Source: Myxococcota bacterium (GTDB lineage: Bacteria > Myxococcota > Polyangia > GCA-2747355 > JAKLHH01). Taken from it: 5,866 bases of DNA. A program made the position numbers and the translations under genes. The stretch lies in the NCBI GenBank assembly GCA_022710245.1, contig JAKLHH010000537.1, positions 1 through 5,866 on the forward strand, read 5' to 3'. The stretch's first letter is position 1, and each line of letters begins with the position of its first letter. Under the pieces are notes generated by a model, which was given only the letters and a program-made list of their open reading frames with translations, did no database searches and had not been told where the DNA came from. This document shows positions 1 to 4,915 of this stretch, piece by piece.

Positions 1-454
1 CACCCGCGGGGAGGGGATCCTCTACCACACCTTCTCGCGCTACGCGCCGCGCGCGCCGGCCATCCGCCGCCGCGAGAACGGCGCGCTGATCGTGGCCGAG
101 GACTGCGAGACGGCGACCTACGGGCTCCACGCGCTGCAGGAGCGCGGCAAGCTGATCGTCGGGCCGGGCGAGCGGGTCTACATGGGGCAGCTCTGCGGGC
201 TGCACAGCCGCTCGAACGACATCATCGTCAACCCGGGCCGCCGCAAGCACCTCACCAACATCCGCGCCGCTGGCGCCGACGAGGCGCTCCACCTGACGCC
301 GCACCTCCGCTACAGCCTGGAGGAGGCGATCGAGATGATCGCCGACGACGAGCTGGTCGAGGTGACGCCGAAGTCGCTGCGCATCCGCAAGCTGATCCTC
401 GACCACAACCACCGCAAGCGCGACGCGAAGGCGCGGGGCGAGAAGCCCGTCTGA
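1..454 (+). CDS. typA: TypA/BipA ribosome-associated translational GTPase, C-terminal part (left end missing)
   Basis: This is the last 150 codons of the TypA/BipA GTPase; the frame is open from base 2 and the start lies off the left edge. TypA is an EF-G-like GTPase that binds the 70S ribosome and is linked to stress adaptation and ribosome assembly; full-length members are about 600 aa, so roughly three quarters is missing, including the G domain. The visible part holds the end of the domain-V region (TRGEG at fragment residues 1-5) and the TypA-specific C-terminal domain: LQERGKL, HSRSND at 68-73, LTNIRAAGADE ending near 94, and DDELVEVTPKSLRIRK at 115-130. These closely match remembered E. 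coli BipA sequence (LQDRGKL, HSRSND, LTNMRASGTDE, DDELVEVTPTSIRIRK). The stop is TGA, and 34 bases separate it from the convergent protease gene. Nothing appears broken. Family assignment is very secure; physiological role is from the family. Confidence 0.97.
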   Translation, partial: TRGEGILYHTFSRYAPRAPAIRRRENGALIVAEDCETATYGLHALQERGKLIVGPGERVYMGQLCGLHSRSNDIIVNPGRRKHLTNIRAAGADEALHLTPHLRYSLEEAIEMIADDELVEVTPKSLRIRKLILDHNHRKRDAKARGEKPV

Positions 455-488
455 GCTCGACCTGCCCTCCCTGCCCTCTCAAGCGCCG

Positions 489-2102
489 CTAGGGCGCGGG
501 CAGGAGCAGCACCCGCCCCTGCAGGTAGGCGAGCGCGAGCTCGTTCAGGCGCGGCGCGCCGAGGTACTGCGCGAAGTTGATCGGCGCGCCAGGCGCGCTC
601 CCGGGCCCGGCCGCCATCAGGTCGAAGCCGCCCGTGTCGAGGTGGCCGCTGGTGGTCCGCGACGGGTCGGCGAAGCTCGCGTTCTTCTCGCCGCCGAACA
701 GCCCCCACGGCGGCGGTCCGTCGGCGACGAGTCCGAGCGCGTGGCCGATCTCGTGGGCGGTGAGGGCGCCGACGAGGCGCCCCAGCGTCTCGACCAGGAA
801 GGCCAGCCGCTGGTAGCGGGTCGCCGCCGCGGGCGCGGCGGTCTTGGCGTCGAACCCCTCGGCGAGGATCTGGGCGTCGAGCGGGTCCTCGCCGACGGGC
901 CTGCCGCCCTTGCCGAGCTCCGGGATGAAGTCGCCGAGGATCGCCTCGAGGAGCGCCTTGATCCCCGGGTCGCTCCCCACCTTCGCGAGGAGCAGGGCGA
1001 TCGCGCTGGTGGTGAAGACGCCGTACTCGGGCCCCACGTTGTCCTCGCTCTCGAGGTTGCGGAGGTCCACCGTCCTCGACATGCCCAGGTAGGCCTGCTT
1101 CAGGTCCCCGCCGCCGATGGCGATGGCCGAGAAGCTCTTGCTGCTCTCGCCGCCCGTCAGCACCTGGTGCTGGTAGCTCGCGAGCGAGGGGGCTCCCGGG
1201 TCGCCCTCGAGGTGGAAGACGACGCGGGCCGCGTCGGGGCCGAGCGAGCCGTCCTCGCCCTGGCCGTAGACCTGCCGCATCGCGCGCAGCAGCTCGCGCA
1301 GGAGCCAGGCGCGCACGATGGCGTTCGTGCCGGTCGCGCCGGAGCGCTGCAGGGCCGCCGCGGCGGGCAGCATCTGGCCGCTGCCGAGGCCGAGGACCCG
1401 CAGGTCCTCGTCGAGATCCGCCACCCCGTTGCTCTTGGCCGCGCTGGTCACGCCGAGCGCCCCGCCCACGCCCACGCTGCGCTGGATGGTGTAGAGGTCC
1501 TGGCTGCAGACGAGCAACCAGTGGTCCTGGAGGCGGAGTGGGTCGAGCAGGAAGGTCTTCTCGACGACGTCGACGGTGAGCGCCGCCTCGTGCGTGGCGG
1601 CCCCGTCGCTCAGGCGGGCGCGCAGGGTCACCGCCCCGACCGGGAGCGCGGCCTCGGCCGGGACCAGCCAGCGCGCCTCCTCGCCCTGGCGGGTGAAGCG
1701 CGGCGCGAGCTCTGTCCCCGCCGCGACCGTCCCGGCGCTGCCCAGCGGGGCGCTCGCGGTCACCTCCAGGCTGTCGGGGCGGGCGGCGCTGCCACGCCAG
1801 CGCACGTCGACGCTGAAGCCGTGGCGCGGCAGCGTCAGCCGGAACGGCTCGAGCTTGCCGGCGAGGCTGGTGTAGGGCGTGCTCCCGTTCATCGTCGCCG
1901 GGATCCGGTTCACCGTCAGCTCGAGGGCGAAGGGGACGAAGGCGTCGGGCCTGGCCTCGCGGCGCGCGTCGACCACGCCGGCGTCGCGCCGATCGGCGCT
2001 CGCCTGATCGAGGGGGGAGGCAGCGTTCGAGCACGCGCACGCGCAGGCCAGGGAGAGGACCGCGAGGAGGCGCTGCGCCGGGGAGAGCTGGGTGGAGCGC
2101 AT
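489..2102 (-). CDS. Predicted lipoprotein with metzincin-like zinc metallopeptidase domain
   Basis: A 537-aa protein with an exported N-terminus: a hydrophobic stretch (residues 12-19) followed by cysteines at 20, 22 and 24, with C20 the best lipidation candidate although the lipobox (SLAC) is imperfect. An Asp/Arg/Ala-rich linker (about 30-54) is followed by a probable beta-rich, Ig-like region (about 56-180). The rest looks like a catalytic module: HEIGHALG at 450-457 is a zinc-binding HExxHxxG motif, and FDLMAAG (M496) resembles the Met-turn of metzincins. The usual third ligand, position 11 of HExxHxxGxxH/D, is alanine (A460), with aspartate next (D461) and a later SGHLD (H487) as alternatives. 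A conserved-looking stretch DLKQAYLGMSRTVDLRN lies at 333-349. The ATG is chosen because the signal peptide starts there; no good ribosome binding site precedes it, but a -10-like TAGAGT does. It is convergent with typA. Seen: signal, motif, Met-turn. Inferred: surface or periplasmic protease; substrate unknown. Confidence 0.9.
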   Translation of the reverse strand: MRSTQLSPAQRLLAVLSLACACACSNAASPLDQASADRRDAGVVDARREARPDAFVPFALELTVNRIPATMNGSTPYTSLAGKLEPFRLTLPRHGFSVDVRWRGSAARPDSLEVTASAPLGSAGTVAAGTELAPRFTRQGEEARWLVPAEAALPVGAVTLRARLSDGAATHEAALTVDVVEKTFLLDPLRLQDHWLLVCSQDLYTIQRSVGVGGALGVTSAAKSNGVADLDEDLRVLGLGSGQMLPAAAALQRSGATGTNAIVRAWLLRELLRAMRQVYGQGEDGSLGPDAARVVFHLEGDPGAPSLASYQHQVLTGGESSKSFSAIAIGGGDLKQAYLGMSRTVDLRNLESEDNVGPEYGVFTTSAIALLLAKVGSDPGIKALLEAILGDFIPELGKGGRPVGEDPLDAQILAEGFDAKTAAPAAATRYQRLAFLVETLGRLVGALTAHEIGHALGLVADGPPPWGLFGGEKNASFADPSRTTSGHLDTGGFDLMAAGPGSAPGAPINFAQYLGAPRLNELALAYLQGRVLLLPAP

Positions 2103-2108
2103 CGCGCC

Positions 2109-2114
2109 ACTCTA
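2109..2114 (-). promoter_or_regulatory. -10-like TAGAGT just ahead of the protease ATG
   Basis: On the minus strand TAGAGT matches the bacterial -10 consensus TATAAT at four of six positions, including the important TA...T. Six bases separate it from the ATG at 2102, so a transcript started at the usual distance would begin at or next to the start codon. No convincing -35 box is visible at 16-18 bases. The element is short and could be chance. Confidence 0.35.
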
Positions 2115-2153
2115 CACCCATCTCGCTGGCGGGTCGCACAAGCACCCGGCGCC

Positions 2154-2187
2154 CTTCGCGGTGGTGAGCGAAGAGCCTCGGGGGCTC
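2154..2187 (-). terminator. Two abutting hairpins after the 44-codon gene
   Basis: Two perfect inverted repeats meet here. Reading the minus strand, GAGCC (from 2187) pairs with GGCTC around a five-base loop, and its first two bases belong to the TGA stop of the 44-codon frame. It is followed by CTTCGC/GCGAAG, a six-base stem with an eight-base loop (2173-2154 region; the arms share base 2173, so both cannot form fully at once). There is no T-tract, so this is not a classical intrinsic terminator, but its placement between two minus-strand genes fits an attenuator or RNA end. Confidence 0.35.
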
Positions 2188-2320
2188 AGCGGTCGGCGTC
2201 CTCGGCCGCGAGCTGGCGGAGCAGCGCGCGTCCGGCGTAGAGGCTCCTCCCGTTCTTCAGGCCGCCCGGGAGGGTGACGACCTTCTTGTGGACGTCCTTC
2301 GCGCCGACGTTCTCCTTCAT
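2186..2320 (-). CDS. Small hypothetical protein, 44 aa
   Basis: A short open frame starting MKENVGAKDVHKKVV and ending LAAEDADR before a TGA stop. I do not recognise the family. Three things suggest it is real: 43 of its 44 codons end in G or C (only one GGA does not), as in the certain genes here; its composition is balanced, with five lysines and few of the Arg/Pro/Ala runs that mark shadow frames in GC-rich DNA; and its stop is embedded in a hairpin like the one at the end of the cysteine-rich lipoprotein gene. The protein is basic, with no signal peptide or membrane segment, so it is probably cytoplasmic; the segment around KNGRSLYAGRALLRQLAAE could form a helix. The ATG is the only usable start found in this frame back to about 2440. 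The ribosome site is weak (GGCGAG, four bases before ATG). It lies 83 bases upstream of the protease gene on the same strand, so cotranscription is possible. It could instead be a remnant of a longer gene. Confidence 0.5.
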   Translation of the reverse strand: MKENVGAKDVHKKVVTLPGGLKNGRSLYAGRALLRQLAAEDADR

Positions 2321-2407
2321 GGATCTCGCCGACGACGCGACGCTCCCAGCGGCCCCTCGAGCGCGGGCATCGCCGCCAGCGCGTGCTGGCCCGGGCGCCC
2401 TCGGCCG

Positions 2408-2432
2408 TGGTACCTCTCGAGTGCTGGAGGAG
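2408..2432 (+). promoter_or_regulatory. Ribosome binding site (and possible weak promoter) of the 158-aa membrane protein gene
   Basis: GGAGGAG at 2426-2432 is a strong Shine-Dalgarno sequence four bases before the ATG at 2437, and it decides that start over an upstream in-frame GTG at 2383. Just before it, TGGTACCTCTCGAG (2408-2421) contains a TGn followed by TA, and resembles the leader of the 136-aa lipoprotein gene, which also has TGGTA and CTCGAG in the same order. As a -10 box it is poor; the ribosome site is secure, the promoter is a guess. Confidence 0.5.
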
Positions 2433-2436
2433 CACC

Positions 2437-2913
2437 ATGGAGACGAGCGGGACCGAGACGAGCGGGACCGGGTCGAGCGGGACCGGGTCGAGCGGGACCG
2501 GGCCGAGCGGCACCGAGCCGACCGGCACCGAGACGAGCGGCAAGGCGGGCGGCGGCCAGCCGGGACGCTGGCAGCGCGTCCTCACCATCAGCGTGACCGT
2601 CGCCGTCTGCTCCGCCTTCACCTACTTCTACCAGTACTGGACCTCGGCCAGCGTGACCTGCTCGCCGGGCCCGTCGGTGCGCTGCGAGGCCACGCTGAGC
2701 GCCTTCCACCGGAAGGCCTTTCGTGTCTGCTGGAGCCTGCAGGCGACCTGCAAGAACGGCCGCAGCGCCCGCGGCCAGGGCTGCGGGGTGGTGCGCGAGG
2801 CGCAGCCCGCGTCCGTCTCCTTCGAGGCGGCGGCGCTCGAGCCCCGCGGCGCCTGCGACGAGGCCGCCTCGGTCACCGCCGAGGTGACCGAGAAGCAGCG
2901 GCTGGTGCTCTAG
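2437..2913 (+). CDS. Single-pass membrane protein with pentapeptide repeat and six-cysteine exported domain
   Basis: A 158-aa protein I do not recognise. Residues 2-36 are seven pentapeptide units of the type ETSGT/GSSGT, giving a flexible Ser/Thr/Gly tail. After a short Gly- and Arg-containing segment (R44, R47) a single hydrophobic helix spans about residues 48-66. By the positive-inside rule the repeat tail is cytoplasmic and the C-terminal 90 residues are outside the membrane. That outer domain has six cysteines (75, 83, 98, 105, 116, 140), an even number that would allow three disulfides, and ends in a Val/Glu-rich beta-like tail. The start is ATG because of the GGAGGAG site and because the repeat begins directly after it. 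The next gene begins one base after its TAG stop, so the two are almost certainly cotranscribed and translationally coupled. Inference: an envelope protein working with the DUF4403-like lipoprotein. Frame choice is supported by the membrane helix and cysteines; the other frames give only Arg- or Pro-rich repeats. Confidence 0.85.
   Translation: METSGTETSGTGSSGTGSSGTGPSGTEPTGTETSGKAGGGQPGRWQRVLTISVTVAVCSAFTYFYQYWTSASVTCSPGPSVRCEATLSAFHRKAFRVCWSLQATCKNGRSARGQGCGVVREAQPASVSFEAAALEPRGACDEAASVTAEVTEKQRLVL
2440..2544 (+). repeat. Seven tandem copies of a 15-bp unit, in frame
   Basis: Seven 15-bp units run without spacers directly after the start codon. The consensus is near GAGACGAGCGGGACC. Units 1 and 2 are identical, units 3 and 4 are identical, and units 5-7 diverge by a few bases each. 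Because the period is a multiple of three, copy-number change would lengthen or shorten the protein by five residues without a frameshift. Confidence 0.9.
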
Positions 2914-2914
2914 C

Positions 2915-4399
2915 ATGCGCGGCGCGGCGCCGGGACGGCGGTGCGGCTGGGCGCTCCTCGCGCTGGCGCCGCTCCTCGCCGCCTGCCCCGGCGCGCGGCT
3001 CCCCAGCTACACGGTGAAGCCCCCGGCGCGGGTCGTCTCGCCGCGGCCGCCGCGCTCCATCGCCTTCACCCAGCTGCGCCTCCCCCTCGAGCGGCTGCGC
3101 GCCGCGGTCGACCGCGTGCTCCCGCCGGTCCTGCGCGGCGAGCGCCAGGTCCCGGCCGGCGCGCTGGGCCAGGTGACCGCGCGCTGGGAGGTGCGCCGTC
3201 GTCCCGGCGTCCTCACCGCCTCGCCGGCGGGCCTGCGCCTCGCCATCCAGCTCGAGGGCGAGGTCTCGCTGGCGGTGGGGCCGGTCCCCTGCCGGGGGGT
3301 CGGCAGCCTCGGCGAGGTGGTGCTGCTCGCGCGGCCCGCGCTGAGCGCCGGCGGTGACCTCGTCCTCCACGACCCGCAGGTGCGGTTCGAGCCAGCGTCC
3401 ACGCTCTCCTGTCTCGGCCTGCCCCTGGCGCCGGTGCTGCGTCCGACGCTGGCGCCGCTCGCGCTGCTGATCGAGCGGGGCGTGCGCCTGCTGCGCCTGC
3501 CGGTGCAGCCGATCCTGCGCCGGCTGCTCGAGGAGCTGGCGACGACGCGCGAGCTGACGGCGGCCAAGCAGCCGCTCTGCCTCGACCTCGATCCACGGGC
3601 GCTGGTGCTGGCGCCGGTGACCGGCGAGGGCGGCACCCTCCTCGCGCGCGCCGGCGCCGACGTGGCGCCGCGCCTCGAGCTGGGCCGCTGCGCGAAGCGG
3701 CCGCCGCCGCCCGTGCCGGTGGTGGTGCGCGAGGAGCGCCTCGGGCGCGACTACCGCGTGCAGGTCGCCGTGGCCGTCACCTGGGGCGAGCTCGAGCGGC
3801 TCCTCCGCGCGCAGCTGGTCGGCAAGGCCCGCAAGGTCAGCGGCCGCGAGGTGACCGTGGACCGCGTGGAGGTGGGCGAGGCAGCCGGGCGGCTGCTCCT
3901 GCGCCTGCACGTGCACGGCGCCGTGCGGGGCGTCCTCTATCTCTGGGGCACACCCGCGCTCCGGCGCGAGGGCAAGCGCCTGCTCCTCGCGGTGCCCGAC
4001 CTGCAGGTCGCCACGGAGACGGCGTCGCTCCTCGACCGCCTCAAGCTCAGCCTCGCGCGCCTCTGGGGCGGCCCGCTGGAGACCGCCCTCAGGAGCAAGC
4101 TCGTCGTCGATCTGACGCCGCGCCTCGAGGAGCTGCGGCGCGAGCTCAGCGGGAGCTGGGAGCACCGCGGCGCGAGCTGGATCAAGCGCCCACCGCCGGC
4201 GCCGCCCGGCAAGCCAGGCAAGCCCGGCGCGCCGACCCAGGCCAGCGTGGTCGCCCGCGCGCGGCCGCTCCCGCCGGCGAGCCTGATCTTCAACTCACGC
4301 CTCGACGCGATCGAGCCGGCAGAGGTGGTCTCCCGACCCGGCGTGCTCGCGGCCCACGCGCTCCTGCGCGGCGAGGCGGAGATCGAGGTGCCCCGCTGA
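2915..4399 (+). CDS. DUF4403-like lipoprotein
   Basis: A 494-aa predicted lipoprotein: hydrophobic residues 11-23 lead to a good lipobox, LAAC, with C24 as the lipidated cysteine. The mature protein resembles the DUF4403 family (function unknown, mostly Gram-negative envelope proteins, usually about 450-500 aa). Family-like features are the opening SIAFTQLRLPLERLRAAVDR (48-67), where two-strand/helix patterns are typical; a second half beginning near VAVAVTWGELERLLRAQLVGK (284-304); the segment GRLLLRLHVHGAVRGVLYLWGTP (325-347); and an amphipathic helix ending at about 411. A proline-rich, collagen-like linker (PGKPGKPGAP, 431-440) precedes a C-terminal tail. The two-half, long amphipathic beta/helix layout suggests a lipid-binding TULIP-like fold, but that is inference. 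It starts one base after the stop of the membrane protein gene and lacks a strong ribosome site of its own, as expected for coupled translation. Family call is from remembered pattern, not a search. Confidence 0.85.
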   Translation: MRGAAPGRRCGWALLALAPLLAACPGARLPSYTVKPPARVVSPRPPRSIAFTQLRLPLERLRAAVDRVLPPVLRGERQVPAGALGQVTARWEVRRRPGVLTASPAGLRLAIQLEGEVSLAVGPVPCRGVGSLGEVVLLARPALSAGGDLVLHDPQVRFEPASTLSCLGLPLAPVLRPTLAPLALLIERGVRLLRLPVQPILRRLLEELATTRELTAAKQPLCLDLDPRALVLAPVTGEGGTLLARAGADVAPRLELGRCAKRPPPPVPVVVREERLGRDYRVQVAVAVTWGELERLLRAQLVGKARKVSGREVTVDRVEVGEAAGRLLLRLHVHGAVRGVLYLWGTPALRREGKRLLLAVPDLQVATETASLLDRLKLSLARLWGGPLETALRSKLVVDLTPRLEELRRELSGSWEHRGASWIKRPPPAPPGKPGKPGAPTQASVVARARPLPPASLIFNSRLDAIEPAEVVSRPGVLAAHALLRGEAEIEVPR

Positions 4400-4402
4400 C
4401 GG

Positions 4403-4439
4403 CGGGCGCCCGACCCGAACGGGCTCGCGCGGTCGCGAG
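4403..4439. other. Cluster of three short inverted repeats between two plus-strand genes
   Basis: Right after the DUF4403-like gene come the palindrome CGGGCGCCCG (4403-4412), a CCCG-AA-CGGG repeat (4414-4423) and a perfect six-base stem with a four-base loop, CTCGCGCGGTCGCGAG (4424-4439). No T-run follows, so this is a weak candidate for a transcript end; the last stem sits where the -35 region of the next promoter would be and might instead be an operator. In GC-rich DNA some such repeats arise by chance. Confidence 0.3.
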
Positions 4440-4453
4440 GGAGCCGATGATGA

Positions 4454-4477
4454 TGGTAGACTCGAGCCCAGAGGAGG
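4454..4477 (+). promoter_or_regulatory. Extended -10 promoter and strong ribosome site of the cysteine-rich lipoprotein gene
   Basis: TGG followed by TAGACT (4457-4462) is an extended -10 element: TGn plus four of six matches to TATAAT. No good -35 is visible, which extended -10 promoters tolerate. Transcription would start near 4469, and AGAGGAGG (4470-4477) is a strong Shine-Dalgarno sequence seven bases before the ATG at 4485. The leader would therefore be only about 15 bases long. Confidence 0.55.
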
Positions 4478-4484
4478 CGCCGCG

Positions 4485-4895
4485 ATGAGACTCGTCACCA
4501 CCCTGGTCCTCTGCGCCCTCGCGGGCTGCAGCGACGACAGCTCCCCGAAGCCCGGCGAGCTCGGGATCGCCGACCTCGGCCGCGACGCTCAGACCGTGAA
4601 GCAGAAGGGCGGCTCGGCCTGCGCCATCTCCGGCGACTGTGAGGGCGGCGTCTGCCTCACCACCGTCGTCTACAACGGCAAGAACCTGAACTTCCACGGC
4701 GGCTACTGCACGAAGAAGTGCCAGACCGACCCCGACTGCGGCGGCGCCGGCGACCTCTGCACGCCCTTCCGCGACGCGGCGGGCAACGAGGTCGCGCGCT
4801 ACTGCCTGTTCGCCTGCCCGCCGGACGGCTGCCGCTCGGGCGACTACACCTGCACCGCTGCCAAGATCTGCTTCCCCTCGAACTACGGCGGCTGA
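4485..4895 (+). CDS. Small cysteine-rich lipoprotein (12 cysteines in the mature domain)
   Basis: A 136-aa predicted lipoprotein with a clear signal peptide and lipobox LAGC, C15 being the lipidated residue, then a Ser/Asp/Gly linker (16-43). The mature domain has twelve cysteines, at 46, 52, 57, 75, 79, 85, 92, 107, 111, 116, 123 and 129, which would allow six disulfides. It contains two similar modules: GYCTKKCQTDPDC...C (C-x3-C-x5-C-x6-C, 75-92) and RYCLFACPPDGC...C (C-x3-C-x4-C-x6-C, 107-123), plus a divergent lead unit at 46-57. Small Cys-rich lipoproteins of this general look are abundant in Myxococcota genomes, and I know of no established function; the location should be periplasm or outer surface. 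It is preceded by its own promoter-like element and ribosome site, 85 bases after the DUF4403-like gene, and is convergent with the next gene. The start is fixed by the ribosome site and the signal peptide. Confidence 0.9.
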   Translation: MRLVTTLVLCALAGCSDDSSPKPGELGIADLGRDAQTVKQKGGSACAISGDCEGGVCLTTVVYNGKNLNFHGGYCTKKCQTDPDCGGAGDLCTPFRDAAGNEVARYCLFACPPDGCRSGDYTCTAAKICFPSNYGG

Positions 4896-4907
4896 GCCTC
4901 GCGGCTC
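4894..4907. terminator. Short hairpin between convergent genes
   Basis: GAGCC-TCGC-GGCTC is a perfect five-base stem with a four-base loop. Its first two bases are the end of the TGA stop of the cysteine-rich lipoprotein gene, and on the other strand it lies nine bases beyond the stop of the convergent gene. The second arm, extended to GGCTCC (4903-4908), could also pair with GGAGCC at 4923-4928. There is no T-tract, so it could act as a bidirectional terminator or 3' end stabiliser only with other factors. Confidence 0.4.
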
Positions 4908-4915
4908 CAGCGCGA

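Noticed and set aside
483..497. Inverted repeat GCGCC/GGCGC across the protease stop codon
   Set aside because: Five-base stem, no T-tract on either strand, and easily expected by chance in sequence this GC-rich; not strong enough to call a terminator.
310..2145. A 611-codon minus-strand frame overlapping the protease gene in another frame
   Set aside because: Its translation is dominated by Arg, Pro, Ala and Gly runs with no recognisable domain; it is a shadow of the GC-rich protease gene and of typA.
642..2240. A 532-codon plus-strand frame antisense to the protease
   Set aside because: Composition is Ala/Gly/Glu/Arg-rich without motifs, while the opposite strand has a signal peptide, HEIGH and a Met-turn.
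2383..2436. Upstream GTG start for the 158-aa membrane protein
   Set aside because: It has no ribosome site and would place the strong GGAGGAG sequence inside the coding region; the ATG at 2437 fits better.
2440..2544. CRISPR-like array
   Set aside because: The units are 15 bp, directly adjacent with no spacers, and encode a protein repeat.
2274..3017. A 247-codon plus-strand frame with an ERDRVERDR-type repeat
   Set aside because: The repeat is the other-frame reading of the 15-bp array; the remainder is Arg/Ala/Gly shadow sequence, whereas the chosen frame has a ribosome site, membrane helix and cysteines.
2873..4165. A 430-codon frame antisense to the DUF4403-like gene
   Set aside because: Rich in Arg, Glu, Gln, Ala and His without domain-like segments; the plus strand has a lipobox and family-like motifs.
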